Numbered from the stretch's first letter, positions 43,625-53,103 are shown. The stretch is DNA of 64,000 nt from Slackia equolifaciens (GCF_003725995.1 NZ_QIBX01000004.1:1-64000); one strand, 5' to 3'. Numbers and translations are program-made. The notes: generated from the sequence alone by a model not told the origin.

Positions 43625-44329
43625 CTATGCCGCGTTGCCCAGAGAGGAAAGGGCCTCGATTCCTTCGCGCATCGATTCCGGCTCCTCGTCGAGAAACGCC
43701 TTGGTCAGCTTCAGGCAGCCGCGATAGAAGCGGGTGGAAACCAGCTTGTTCGCGAGCGCCTTGAAGCGGGGGAACCAGGACGCGATGTGCGCTTCGAAAA
43801 ACGCCCGCTGGCTCTCCAGAATCCTTGAGGCGCGGTCGAAATCGCCTCCGTCAACCGCCTCAAGAGCCCGGTCGCACAGATGGGCCATGAACTCGAAGAT
43901 GAACGAGAGGTGGTCGTCGGGCAAATCGAGCCCGTCTTTCACCTTGACGGCAGACTGCCTGAATGCGCGAAACACCTCGCCGCTCGCCTCGCCCATAATC
44001 AGACCGCCATCGTAGCGATAGAGCGATTCGAACGGCTGCGCGGCACGGCCTTCGTAGGTCTGAGCGCCATAGAACACCGACGTGTAATCAGCGGCAAGTT
44101 CCTGACGCGTGCCTGTGTTCCGACGATGCAGATAACGATACAAATCGTTGTAGCCGTCGGCATAGGGCGAGCCCTCTTCAGACGCCAGTTCGGCCAAATC
44201 CAAAGCGGCAAGCGCATCGATTTGCTCCTGGGTGAGCGGCTTGAAATACAGCTGCGCGAGCATGCGGTACATCGATGCGCGACCGGAAAGCATCTCTTCG
44301 ATATCGCCAGGGGTCATATCTTCGTTCAT
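43625..44329 (-). CDS. TorD/DmsD-type molybdoenzyme chaperone
   Basis: This 234-residue all-helical protein has the family segment DLPDDHLSFIFEFMAHLC (about 134-151). Such proteins bind the Tat signal and help insert the molybdenum cofactor. It is the last gene of the seven-gene operon, so its client is the molybdopterin subunit encoded at 45928-48801. Confidence 0.88.
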   Translation of the reverse strand: MNEDMTPGDIEEMLSGRASMYRMLAQLYFKPLTQEQIDALAALDLAELASEEGSPYADGYNDLYRYLHRRNTGTRQELAADYTSVFYGAQTYEGRAAQPFESLYRYDGGLIMGEASGEVFRAFRQSAVKVKDGLDLPDDHLSFIFEFMAHLCDRALEAVDGGDFDRASRILESQRAFFEAHIASWFPRFKALANKLVSTRFYRGCLKLTKAFLDEEPESMREGIEALSSLGNAA

Positions 44330-44442
44330 GGTCTTTCTCTTCTCTCAGGAAACAGGCGAGGCGCAGCCTCGCGGGCAAGCTGCGGTACGCTTGAGGGCGG
44401 GCGTCATCCGCACGCCGCTGCAAATAAGCGGCAGGTATCATC

Positions 44443-44478
44443 CGGGCGGTGCCGAAGGGAGGGAAACGGCACCGCCCG
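44443..44478 (-). terminator. Strong hairpin between the membrane anchor and chaperone genes
   Basis: Perfect 12-base arms CGGGCGGTGCCG and CGGCACCGCCCG surround a 12-base loop. There is no T-run. It may reduce chaperone expression relative to the structural genes or protect the mRNA end. Confidence 0.5.
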
Positions 44479-44490
44479 CAAAGCCTAGCG

Positions 44491-45339
44491 CTAGATGTTC
44501 ATCATTACGCTGGGAACGGTGTGGCTAAACAGATCGATGTAGCCCGTGGCGCACAGCCACATGAGCGAGCGCACCGCCAGGCCGCCGACGAACGCGCAGA
44601 CAAGCCCCGACACGTCCACGGCAATTGCCGGCATCTTACCGCCGCCGAATACGCCCAAGCCGCTGATGACGAGCGTCGCGACGATGCCGAGCACAACCAC
44701 GCCGCCCCACAGCACGAGCGCCTGTGACGAGGCGGCATCGATACCGAGAAACGCAACGTAAGCCACCAGGCCGATGGCGCCCACGACCGCAGCGCCCAGC
44801 GTGAAGACGCCCAGCTTTCCGCCAAACTCCTTCTCGTCACCCTTTAGGGCGACAATGGTGCCGTACAAAAACGCACCGCATGCGAGCGAGGTGCCCAGAT
44901 ACGCGAGAGGAAGCGTCTCGCTGTTCCACGTGGGCTGAGCGTCAATCACGTAGCCGTGGCCGCAGAAGAAGCCCAGCATCAGGCCGAACGCGATACCCAG
45001 CACGGCCAGCACCTTCACAGGAGTCGTCGCGTTGCTGCGCTTGCGCACCAGAATGTAGGCAAGCATGACCACGAAGTTGGCACCCAGAAGCATCAGCTCG
45101 ATGGAGATGCCGGAGAACGAAAGCAGGTTGGTCACGGCGCTGATGGCGTGCAAAGGCGAGGCGAGGTGCAGAACCGAGAAGCAGCCGCCCAACACGATGA
45201 GCGCGATGGCTACGATCGACCCGGCATCGCGCACCTTGGATGAGCCGCCCAGGAACTCAGACAGCCCGACGAACGCGAACAGCGATCCGCCCGTGCCTGC
45301 CAGCAGGGAGAACAAAACAAGGGGCCATTGGATCTCCAT
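44491..45339 (-). CDS. DmsC-like membrane anchor subunit (second system)
   Basis: This 282-residue polytopic membrane protein has PLVLFSLLAGTGGSLFAFVG at the N-terminus and HLASPLHAISAV, matching the DmsC family. It starts directly at the stop of the ferredoxin subunit gene and so belongs to the same operon. It would connect the menaquinone pool to the ferredoxin subunit. Confidence 0.9.
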   Translation of the reverse strand: MEIQWPLVLFSLLAGTGGSLFAFVGLSEFLGGSSKVRDAGSIVAIALIVLGGCFSVLHLASPLHAISAVTNLLSFSGISIELMLLGANFVVMLAYILVRKRSNATTPVKVLAVLGIAFGLMLGFFCGHGYVIDAQPTWNSETLPLAYLGTSLACGAFLYGTIVALKGDEKEFGGKLGVFTLGAAVVGAIGLVAYVAFLGIDAASSQALVLWGGVVVLGIVATLVISGLGVFGGGKMPAIAVDVSGLVCAFVGGLAVRSLMWLCATGYIDLFSHTVPSVMMNI

Positions 45340-45927
45340 TTACACCAGCTCCTTCCAGCTTGCGAACTTAGGCGACAGGATGTAGCGCGTCACCGGCTGG
45401 GAATCGCCGGGATCAGGCAGCGAGTGAATCGCCTCGGGCGGATACTTCGCCATCTCCTTGCACACGTCGCTTTCGGGGTCGTCGAAATCACCGAAGAAAC
45501 GCGCACCGCAGTTGCAGTTGTGCACACAGGCGGGCACGCCCGAACCGTCTGCCGTGATCTGGGAGCACAGGGTGCACTTCTGCACGCATCCCTGCTCCTC
45601 GTTGAATTCGCGCACGCCGTAGGGGCAGGCGTACATGCAGTAGCGGCAGCCGATGCACTTCTCGCGGTCGATCAGCACATACCCCGTCTTCTCGTCGCGG
45701 TACGACGCGCCCGTGGGGCACACCGCCACGCACTGGGGATTGCGGCACTGCTGGCATTGCGAGGGCAGCCAGTACTTCTCCACGTTGGGGAACGTGCCCG
45801 TGGGGCCCAAGGCAATGACCTTGTTGTAGAAGTGGCCCAGGGGCAGATCGTTCTCAAGCTTGCAGGCGACGATGCAGCTGTCGCACCCGCTGCAACGGTC
45901 AAGGTTGATGAGCAGGCCGTATGCCAT
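45340..45927 (-). CDS. DmsB-like 4Fe-4S electron-transfer subunit (second system)
   Basis: This 195-residue protein has four cysteine clusters: CSGCDSCIVAC, CQQCRNPQCVAVC, CIGCRYCMYAC and CTLCSQI with a final CVHNCNCGA. The last lacks the usual proline after Cys. It abuts both neighbours without spacer, implying tight coupling with the catalytic and membrane subunits. Confidence 0.92.
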   Translation of the reverse strand: MAYGLLINLDRCSGCDSCIVACKLENDLPLGHFYNKVIALGPTGTFPNVEKYWLPSQCQQCRNPQCVAVCPTGASYRDEKTGYVLIDREKCIGCRYCMYACPYGVREFNEEQGCVQKCTLCSQITADGSGVPACVHNCNCGARFFGDFDDPESDVCKEMAKYPPEAIHSLPDPGDSQPVTRYILSPKFASWKELV

Positions 45928-48801
45928 TTAGAACACCTCCTCGGTGACAGGTTCGTTTTGCAGCGTGGGCATAAGCGGCTGGAACTGCTCGCTTTCCACC
46001 CACACGCGCGCAGGACGCTCGCACTTCTCGATCTTCACCGTGAACGCACGATAGCTGTTCGTGGCGAAGCAGGGGTTTTGGAACTCGTCGGCCGACATGC
46101 AGTTGTAGCCGCACTCCTCGATGCCGGGCGAGATGCTTTCCTGCGAAGCGTCGAAGCACTCGGGGTTCCAGAAGCGCTCGGTGATCAGCACGCCCGGCGC
46201 GATGCCCTGCGTCAGATAGGCGCGTGCATGGGAGCTACCGCGACGCGAGGTGATCTTCACCCAGTCGAGGTGCTCGATGCCGTATTCCGCCGCCGTCTGC
46301 GGGTTGATGCGCAGCTCGGGCACAGGCATGACCTCGCGGATGAACGGAGCGTGACGCATGGTGCCGTGATGGAAGTGCGGCAGGCGTCCCGTGGTGATGA
46401 CCAGCGGATACTCCGTATCAGTGAGCGGGCTTTCCGTGGGCTCCTTGAACACGCAGATGGGCGTGTAGTCCTCGCATGCCTCCTGCTCGTAGGGGTACAT
46501 GTACGGGAAGCCGGTGCGCGCCAGGCGCAGCATGCTCTCGCTGTAGGCCTCCACCTTGCGGGAAAGCGTCGCGAAGCCGCGCGGCAGACCGTCGGACACC
46601 TTGTCTTTGTACTGGTAGTACACCATGTACTCGTCGATGGGGGTCTCGGTATAGCGATGGTCTACGTCAGCGATCATTTCGTCCCACGAAGCATGGCCCA
46701 TCTGCTCGGCCCAAGCCTGACGAGCAGCATCGCTGCTCTCGAAGAACGGCACCTTGAAGGCGTCGGGGTCGAAGCAGTTCTCGGCGCCCAGATGCTCGAC
46801 CACCGACTTGCCCACCTGGTACGGCGACACGAACGGGTTCACCGTCTCGCCCAGATGCGTCACGTGGCAGCGCGCATAGTGGCGGTTGAAATGCGTCGCG
46901 GGGCTCTCATAGCTGTCGTACTCGAGCCATTCGGTGGTGGGCAGGAACAGGTCAACCGACTGCACCGTGAACGACGTCATGTTGGGGTACTGCTGGATGA
47001 TGAAGTCCTGTTGGTCGTAGGCCTTCTTCCACTCCAGGGCAGGGCCCATGACGGCGTACTTGTTGCCCGACATCTCATACATAACACGCGGACGATACGG
47101 CTCGCCGGAGGTGATGGCTAGGCGCAGCTCCTTGGGAGCGCAGGTCTGCCACTGATGGATGCCCTTGTGCGCGGTAGCGCCCAGCGTGTCGCACTTCGAC
47201 TGGAAGAAGTAGCGGCGCATCTCCTCGCCGTCACGGCCCTTGGCATCCCAGCCCGCCACGATGTCGTCCAGCAAGCGGTCGTTCTCCTTCTTGGTCAAAC
47301 CGGCGGTCCAACCCAAACCATAGCGCTCGAAGCTCGTGGAGGCGGCGCCCAGGCGCGATGTGGGGCGGTCCTCAGTCAGGCTTGCGGGGCCGTGGTTCTG
47401 ATAGGCGGAAAGCGGCGTTTCGATACGGCCGAGCAGGGTATCGATAGCGAGCATGCCCAGAGGCGCGGTGGACGAGCACTCCTGATGGTCGGAGAACACG
47501 CCGCCCGAGATGCCACCCCAGTCGGCGCCGATGTACAGATCGAGCGCTTCCTTGATGCGGTCAGCCTCGAGCCAGCACGTCTCGGCAGCGGCGTCGAGCG
47601 TCCAGGGCTCGGCCTCTTCCCAATAAATCTGGCCGGCGGTCTTGGACTCTACGCCATTGACCTTGGCCGTGGTGAACGGAACGGGGTCAACCGGGCTATC
47701 CTCGGGAGCGGAGAAGGGGAACGGCTGAACGGAGTTGGTGCGCGCGTCAAAGCACACGTATGCCGGGGTGTCGTACACGCCGTTCTTGTCGGCCGCGGGG
47801 TTCTCGTAATCGGGCCACACCTCTTCGGCCTTGTACGGCAACTTGGTCTCGGGGTTCACCAAGAACGGCAGGTTGGTCCAGTATTTGACGAACTCCTCGT
47901 CATAAGCCTTCGTGTCGATGATGTAGCGAATCCATGCCAGCAGCAGCGCGGTGTCGGAGCCGGGGCGCACGGGCAGCCACACATCGGCCTTCACAGCGTC
48001 GGCCGTCATGTAGGGATCCACCACGATAGACTTAACGCCCAGGTTGGAGCGGGCATCCGCCAGACCATGGCCGCCGTGCGCGGCCTTCGAGGCGCTGGGC
48101 TGGCTGCCCCACATCACAAACACGCGCTCGGAATCATCGCGGCGCGTGCCGTCGAGCTCGGCGTTGTCCACGATGCCCACGAAGCGGTCCACGTTGTCCA
48201 TGTCCACGCAGCAGTTGAAGCCCACGCTCGTGGTAGAAACGAAGTCGCGCGGCATAGCGCACTGGCATGCGCCTGAGGCGAGCGAGTTACAGCCGCCCAC
48301 GGTGTAATCCATGCCCCACGTTTCCCATTCGATGTAGGCGCCGCCGCCTCCGCGGGCGCTCCAGTAGGCATAGGGGCCGTACTTCTCAACCGCGGTGGCA
48401 ATCTGCTCGCCGGCCAGGTCAACGGCCTCATCCCAGCTGATGGCCTCCCACTTGTTCTCGCCGCGCTCGCCCACACGCTTCATGGGGTGAAGTACGTGGC
48501 GAGGGCTGTACAGCGTCTGCATCTGGCCCAGGCACTTCAGGCAGATGCCGCCCTTGTTCAGCGGGCCGTCGGGGTCGCCCTCGATTTTGACCACGCGGCC
48601 TTCCTCGGTGTACACGCGCACTGGGCAGCAGTTGGTGCATCCGTGGCAGGCGGTCTTGTGCATGACGCGCTCCACGGAACCGGCGGCATACGCCTCCTCG
48701 GCCGGCTCAAGCAGCTGAACCGAGCCCGCCGCCGTGAGCGCTGCGGCGGCTGCGGCCGCGCCCTTCACAAAGCCGCGCCTCGAAATGGTGGCTTTCTCCA
48801 T
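45928..48801 (-). CDS. Molybdopterin oxidoreductase, catalytic subunit (second system)
   Basis: This 957-residue protein has a Tat signal (ISRRGFVKG, 6-14) and a 4Fe-4S site of C52, C55, C59 and C87 (CHGCTNCC, then GGICLKCLG, with the usual Lys at 89). There is no tyrosine-serine molybdenum motif like that of DmsA. The equivalent region, GGCNSLASGACQCAMPRDF (169-187), offers cysteine ligand candidates, so the enzyme belongs to another branch of the family. In Eggerthellaceae this range includes thiosulfate/tetrathionate-type reductases and catechol dehydroxylases. Substrate unknown. The operon adds NapG/NapH-like electron carriers, an extra quinol route. Confidence 0.9.
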   Translation of the reverse strand: MEKATISRRGFVKGAAAAAAALTAAGSVQLLEPAEEAYAAGSVERVMHKTACHGCTNCCPVRVYTEEGRVVKIEGDPDGPLNKGGICLKCLGQMQTLYSPRHVLHPMKRVGERGENKWEAISWDEAVDLAGEQIATAVEKYGPYAYWSARGGGGAYIEWETWGMDYTVGGCNSLASGACQCAMPRDFVSTTSVGFNCCVDMDNVDRFVGIVDNAELDGTRRDDSERVFVMWGSQPSASKAAHGGHGLADARSNLGVKSIVVDPYMTADAVKADVWLPVRPGSDTALLLAWIRYIIDTKAYDEEFVKYWTNLPFLVNPETKLPYKAEEVWPDYENPAADKNGVYDTPAYVCFDARTNSVQPFPFSAPEDSPVDPVPFTTAKVNGVESKTAGQIYWEEAEPWTLDAAAETCWLEADRIKEALDLYIGADWGGISGGVFSDHQECSSTAPLGMLAIDTLLGRIETPLSAYQNHGPASLTEDRPTSRLGAASTSFERYGLGWTAGLTKKENDRLLDDIVAGWDAKGRDGEEMRRYFFQSKCDTLGATAHKGIHQWQTCAPKELRLAITSGEPYRPRVMYEMSGNKYAVMGPALEWKKAYDQQDFIIQQYPNMTSFTVQSVDLFLPTTEWLEYDSYESPATHFNRHYARCHVTHLGETVNPFVSPYQVGKSVVEHLGAENCFDPDAFKVPFFESSDAARQAWAEQMGHASWDEMIADVDHRYTETPIDEYMVYYQYKDKVSDGLPRGFATLSRKVEAYSESMLRLARTGFPYMYPYEQEACEDYTPICVFKEPTESPLTDTEYPLVITTGRLPHFHHGTMRHAPFIREVMPVPELRINPQTAAEYGIEHLDWVKITSRRGSSHARAYLTQGIAPGVLITERFWNPECFDASQESISPGIEECGYNCMSADEFQNPCFATNSYRAFTVKIEKCERPARVWVESEQFQPLMPTLQNEPVTEEVF

Positions 48802-48823
48802 TATCCATCCTTCCGTCTCACAT

Positions 48824-49663
48824 TTACGCGCTAGCTCGGCCCATACGGGCGAGCAGCTCTTTCCCCTTCTCCGTGACTTTCCAGCCCTTGTTCCATGCCA
48901 GGCCGCCTGATCGCTCGAGCATGTCCAAAAAGAAGCTCGGTTGAAGCGGTTGGCCGTCGGCGTTGGAGGTCAGGCGCAAAACGTCTCGGCCTTGCAGCAG
49001 GTCGTGCACCTCCTTGTACGATCGCGGTTCGCTGCAGAACTCCATCACGTCCATATACGTGCCCATGCGCTGGGGCACCTTATCGAGCAAATCGCTTAAG
49101 CGTCGCTCAGGGGATAGCTGATCGCGTACCTGGTCGCCCACGGGAGTGGTCTCCACGGCGAAGCTCGCCACCAGATCGTCGGCCTCATCCTCGGTCAACC
49201 CCTCTTTGTCCTCGGGGTAGATGATCGACCCGTCTTCGGCCAGCTCCATCCAGGCAAGCCCGCCCGCATCCACCAAGGCACGAATCAGGCGATACGCAGG
49301 CTGTGCCGCATAGGGGTACTCGGGATACTCCACAACGTGCGCCTCCGCTTCGGCGAGGCTGCGGCGTTCGAGGCAGAACTCGAGAAGCTTCAGGTAAATC
49401 TCGCGATGACGGGGCGAGGCAGTCACCGTGCGCTCGAGTCGCGCCACCGCCTCCTCGAACGCCATGTCGTCATCCAGCGCCTCAGCGTCGGAGCCTCCTT
49501 CGCATTCGTTGGCTTCCGCATCGACAGACACCAGGTTGACGACGCCTTCTGTTTCCTCCTGAGCCTGCTCCTGGGCTTCGTCCTCAGCCACGAGCTGCTC
49601 CCAGAAGCGCTCGTTTTCCTCTATGCGGATGAGCTCCTCGGCTCCGATTCCTTTTGTCTCCAT
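48824..49663 (-). CDS. Acidic operon-linked protein of unknown function, winged-helix-like C-terminus
   Basis: I do not recognise this 279-residue protein. The first 75 residues are strongly acidic and probably disordered (EDEAQEQAQEETEGV). The central part is helical (EIYLKLLEFCLERRSLAEAE). The C-terminal part repeats a pattern of short helices ending in LERSGGLAWNKGWKVTEKG, which resembles a winged-helix or assembly-factor fold. ATG 49663 follows GGGGAGGAG. Its place between the napH-like gene and the catalytic subunit suggests a role specific to this enzyme, perhaps cofactor insertion or maturation. Confidence 0.7.
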   Translation of the reverse strand: METKGIGAEELIRIEENERFWEQLVAEDEAQEQAQEETEGVVNLVSVDAEANECEGGSDAEALDDDMAFEEAVARLERTVTASPRHREIYLKLLEFCLERRSLAEAEAHVVEYPEYPYAAQPAYRLIRALVDAGGLAWMELAEDGSIIYPEDKEGLTEDEADDLVASFAVETTPVGDQVRDQLSPERRLSDLLDKVPQRMGTYMDVMEFCSEPRSYKEVHDLLQGRDVLRLTSNADGQPLQPSFFLDMLERSGGLAWNKGWKVTEKGKELLARMGRASA

Positions 49664-49665
49664 AC

Positions 49666-50697
49666 CTACTCCTCCCCTACAGCCGTTGCGGTCGCTTTGG
49701 CCTCGACGCGCTTGTTGGATTTCGTGAAGCTCAGCGCTCCGTACGGGCACGATTCGATGCATTTGCCGCAGCGCGTGCATTCGGAAAGCGGACGATCGCC
49801 CAGGTCATCACACGGGTCGATATGCTCAGGACACACGCCGGAGCAGATGGTGCAGGGAGTTCCGTCGCTACGAACGCACAGCGATTTGTCGGCCTTGGGA
49901 CGCGTGGTCTTATTGAACCCGGCAATCAGCGAAAGCAGGGCGCCCACGGGGCAGAAGCGGTGGCACCACTTACGCAGAAGCGTGAGCTCGAGAATCAGGA
50001 TGACCGGGAAGATCAGCAGATCGAGCGTGGGCTCGTTGAAACCCGCCAAGCGATAGAACGCAATTGCCGTGGCAAATGTAAGGCCGATGGGGCAAATGAG
50101 GCAGAATACGGGGAACCCACAGATGGCGGCAGACCCCAACGCACCCGCCAGCACGAAATGCCTGCTGTCCAGCTTGGACTTGCGCGCCTTCTTCTTGGTG
50201 GAGTTCTCGGATTGCTCCGCAGCAGCAGCATCAGCATTCACTTCGATCGCCTTGCTCGCGCAGCAGCCACATGCGGCGCACCCGGCGCTTGAGCACTCAT
50301 GCAGGCGCTCCCCCACGTGCTTCGCGGCATCGGCACACGCGACCTTATCCTTGTGACGCTGCTTGGCGCTTGAGAACAGGCTCGACAGCGGGGGCACCGG
50401 GCACACCCAACTGCAGAATGCCTTTCCAAACAGAAGCGCGATGACGACAACCGCCGCGATGGCGATAATCACGCGCACCACCACGGCCCCCGACCCGAAT
50501 ATGGATTCGAGCGCACCTAACGGGCAGATGTAGGCGATCGCGTCGTATCCAACGCTGCACAACGTGCCCGATCCGACACCCGCAACCAGGGCGATAAGAA
50601 TCGCCGCGGGAACGATCACGCGCACGGCCTTGCGTACCTTCACAACGGCGGGCGTGGGAAGCTTCGCATGCTCGACGCTCTTCTTCTCGCTAGCCAT
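49666..50697 (-). CDS. NapH-like membrane ferredoxin with a cysteine-rich insertion
   Basis: This 343-residue protein has about four to five membrane helices, CSWVCPVPP in a loop and two terminal 4Fe-4S motifs (CTICSGVCP and CTRCGKCIESCP). An additional loop contains CSSAGCAACGCCASKA, six cysteines that NapH proteins normally lack. NapH takes electrons from quinol. Its start overlaps the napG-like stop by 8 bases. Confidence 0.88.
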   Translation of the reverse strand: MASEKKSVEHAKLPTPAVVKVRKAVRVIVPAAILIALVAGVGSGTLCSVGYDAIAYICPLGALESIFGSGAVVVRVIIAIAAVVVIALLFGKAFCSWVCPVPPLSSLFSSAKQRHKDKVACADAAKHVGERLHECSSAGCAACGCCASKAIEVNADAAAAEQSENSTKKKARKSKLDSRHFVLAGALGSAAICGFPVFCLICPIGLTFATAIAFYRLAGFNEPTLDLLIFPVILILELTLLRKWCHRFCPVGALLSLIAGFNKTTRPKADKSLCVRSDGTPCTICSGVCPEHIDPCDDLGDRPLSECTRCGKCIESCPYGALSFTKSNKRVEAKATATAVGEE

Positions 50698-51352
50698 TGC
50701 TCGTCCCCTTCATCTCGATGTTGATTCCGCGCCTACCCGTTCCGTCGTAGCTGCGGTAGGCGCTTGTCGGACACACGTACTCGCACGCGCCGCACCCGTT
50801 GCACTTCTCCTCGTCAACCACAAGCCTGCCGTTATCGTCCAGATACAGGGCTTCGTACTCACAGGCATCGATGCACGGCGCGTTGCACTTGGCCGAAACG
50901 CCATAGAGCTGGCATTCGTCCTCATCCACCACGGCGACGCCGATCTTGTCCTTGTGGGGGTCGAACGACGTAAGCGCTCCTGTGGGACATGCCTTGATGC
51001 AGAGGAATTCGCCGCCACACATATCGCAATAGCCTGAGCGGAAATCCATGCAGGGCGTTCGCGCGTTGATGATGCCGTCCTTCAGATAGCCCACGCCAAT
51101 CGCGTGCGTTGGGCAAACGGCGCGGCATCGGTCGCAACGGATGCAGGCACCTTGGAGCAGGCCTTCGTCCTGGCCTCCAGGCGGGCGCAACTGCGGAGTC
51201 TCGCCCGCGAACGCTTTAACCGTTCCGCCCAGCGCCAAAACCGCCGCGGCGGCAACGGCCCCTTCCACCATCGTCCTTCTGCTCACGGAGGGCGCTTGCC
51301 GCTCTGTCGGCCCACCCTCCGTCAGAGGCTCGCTTTTGTTTTGATTGTTCAT
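50690..51352 (-). CDS. NapG-like Tat-exported ferredoxin
   Basis: This 220-residue protein has a Tat signal (SRRTMVEGA near residue 25) and four 4Fe-4S clusters: CIRCDRCRAVCP, CDMCGGEFLCIKACP, CNAPCIDACEY and CNGCGACEYVCP. It would carry electrons on the outer face from the NapH-like protein to the molybdoenzyme. ATG 51352 follows GGGGGCG. It is the first gene of the operon and faces the LuxR regulator at 51615. Confidence 0.88.
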   Translation of the reverse strand: MNNQNKSEPLTEGGPTERQAPSVSRRTMVEGAVAAAAVLALGGTVKAFAGETPQLRPPGGQDEGLLQGACIRCDRCRAVCPTHAIGVGYLKDGIINARTPCMDFRSGYCDMCGGEFLCIKACPTGALTSFDPHKDKIGVAVVDEDECQLYGVSAKCNAPCIDACEYEALYLDDNGRLVVDEEKCNGCGACEYVCPTSAYRSYDGTGRRGINIEMKGTSNG

Positions 51353-51614
51353 CGGCGCCCCCAATTCTCATCCCTTATGTCGCACCGTCTCTCGCGGCGC
51401 ATCTTCAATTTAGGGCTCCAAGCGGGCGCTGAACATTCGCTGAAGCGCTTGTTTTGGCACTCAACAACCTCCATCAAAACGCTTATTTTTCGACGTTTTC
51501 CCAGGTCGCTGACGTAAGCGGCCCTTGAAGCCCTATTCGGGGGCATGGAGGAGCTTCCGGTGGGATACAATGGGCGCATTAGACACGCGCGAGAGCATGC
51601 AGAGGGGGAATGCT
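51353..51614. promoter_or_regulatory. Divergent promoter region, nap/dms operon / LuxR
   Basis: This spacer of about 260 bases lies between the divergent operon and regulator genes. It should carry both promoters and the binding site of the LuxR protein. No clear palindrome or promoter boxes could be picked by eye. Confidence 0.4.
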
Positions 51615-53078
51615 ATGCAGGCTCAATCGGGGCTCTTCCCCTTACGCTTCTTGGGGTTCGGCTTTTTCTGGGGATGGCTATTTCTGGTCAACATCTCGCC
51701 TTCTCCGCTTCTTGGCTCGGCCCAAGGCATCGGCGATGTTCCCTTTGAAATGACTGAGCTTGCAGCACGCCTGCTTTTTCTCGTCGGTGCCATGGTCGTG
51801 TCGAGCCGAATCGCGTGCATCCGCAACTGGGTGCCCGTCGCAATCGCAGCCGGCATAACGGGCGCATGCGTCGCTCCCGTCGTGCTGCTCTCGGATACTC
51901 CCGGCATCGTCACTGGCGCCGCATTGGTGAGCGCCTTCGCCGAAAGCGCACTCTTTCTCATGTGGATGACGTTCTTCGGATACATGAAACTCGGAGAGAC
52001 GCTCCTCCTGCTTGTTTCGTCCTATGCCATCGGGGCGGTCCTGTGCCTTGCCGCCATTTTCCTCGGCGACACGGCGATGACGGCCTGCGCAGTGGTGTTG
52101 CCACTCGCGTCGTGCGCCGCCCTGATCATGGCGCGCCGCTACGGCGATGCCGTTAAAGAGGAGCCTGAGCACGCGGCCGACAGGGGCCCCGTTCCCGTGG
52201 AAGAAGATGCCTATCGATCGCTACCGTTTGTGAAAATGACCGCGGGGCTCGCCCTGTACTCCTTCGGCTTCGCCCTGTACCTGGGAATCGCGCTGTTTCT
52301 TTCGGACCGCTTTCTTTTTGGGTACGTCGTTGAGCCTACGTGCGCGATTGCCCTTGCCTGCATCGTGCTCGTATTTGCCAAATTCTCGCGCTCACCTACG
52401 AAGCCCTATACGCTTTATCGCGCCGTTCCGCCGCTGATGGGCGTCGGCTTTGCCATGCTGGCAGTGGGGTTTTCGCAGCCGTTGCTCGCCGGCTTTTTCA
52501 TCACGCTCGGTTTTCTGCTGTTCGAGGTGCTGGCCTATAACGATTACTGCAACCTCGTGAAGGCGGATAACTCCTCGTTGCTGCGCGCCATCGCGGGCGC
52601 ACGACTTGCGAGTTCGGCGGGCATGCTCTTGGGCTGGGCAGTCGGATACGGTATGCAGCCGGTCATGGAAGTCAACGGGTCGAGCACCATCCTTGCCGTG
52701 CTCGCGCTCCTGTTTATCCTGTTCATAGCCACCATCGCGTTCACAGATTTGGATAGGAAAACGCTCGCCTCAATCGCCGATGACCGCGCCGTTCAAGAAG
52801 AGGCCGAGGCGATCGTGCCGAAGGAGGAGTTCTTCCCGTACTTCGCCGAATCCATTGGGCTTTCGAAACGCGAGGAGGAGGTGCTTGACCTGCTGCTTTC
52901 CGGCAGGACTACCTCGTATGCGGCAGAAAAGCTGTTCGTTGCCGAATCTACCGTGCGCGCCCATGTGCACAACATTTACCGCAAGGCCAATGTGCATTCG
53001 CGCATGGAGCTCATGGACGCTTTCGATGTGTTTTGGAGCGCCCGCCGCTCAGAGGCCGAAAAGAGCGACAACTCTTAG
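51615..53078 (+). CDS. LuxR-family regulator with about twelve membrane segments (4)
   Basis: This 487-residue protein has a hydrophobic N-terminal part (FPLRFLGFGFFWGWLFLVNI at the start) and a C-terminal LuxR domain (IGLSKREEEVLDLLLSGRTT, ESTVRAHVHNIYRKANVHS). ATG 51615 follows AGGGGG and fits the membrane-protein start better than the open frame at 51525. It is divergent from the nap/dms operon and presumably controls it. Confidence 0.88.
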   Translation: MQAQSGLFPLRFLGFGFFWGWLFLVNISPSPLLGSAQGIGDVPFEMTELAARLLFLVGAMVVSSRIACIRNWVPVAIAAGITGACVAPVVLLSDTPGIVTGAALVSAFAESALFLMWMTFFGYMKLGETLLLLVSSYAIGAVLCLAAIFLGDTAMTACAVVLPLASCAALIMARRYGDAVKEEPEHAADRGPVPVEEDAYRSLPFVKMTAGLALYSFGFALYLGIALFLSDRFLFGYVVEPTCAIALACIVLVFAKFSRSPTKPYTLYRAVPPLMGVGFAMLAVGFSQPLLAGFFITLGFLLFEVLAYNDYCNLVKADNSSLLRAIAGARLASSAGMLLGWAVGYGMQPVMEVNGSSTILAVLALLFILFIATIAFTDLDRKTLASIADDRAVQEEAEAIVPKEEFFPYFAESIGLSKREEEVLDLLLSGRTTSYAAEKLFVAESTVRAHVHNIYRKANVHSRMELMDAFDVFWSARRSEAEKSDNS

Positions 53079-53103
53079 GAATTTGCATCAGGAGGCGCCG
53101 GCA

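Noticed and set aside
45328-47121. 597-codon open frame opposite the second molybdopterin subunit
   Set aside because: Antisense artefact for the same reasons.
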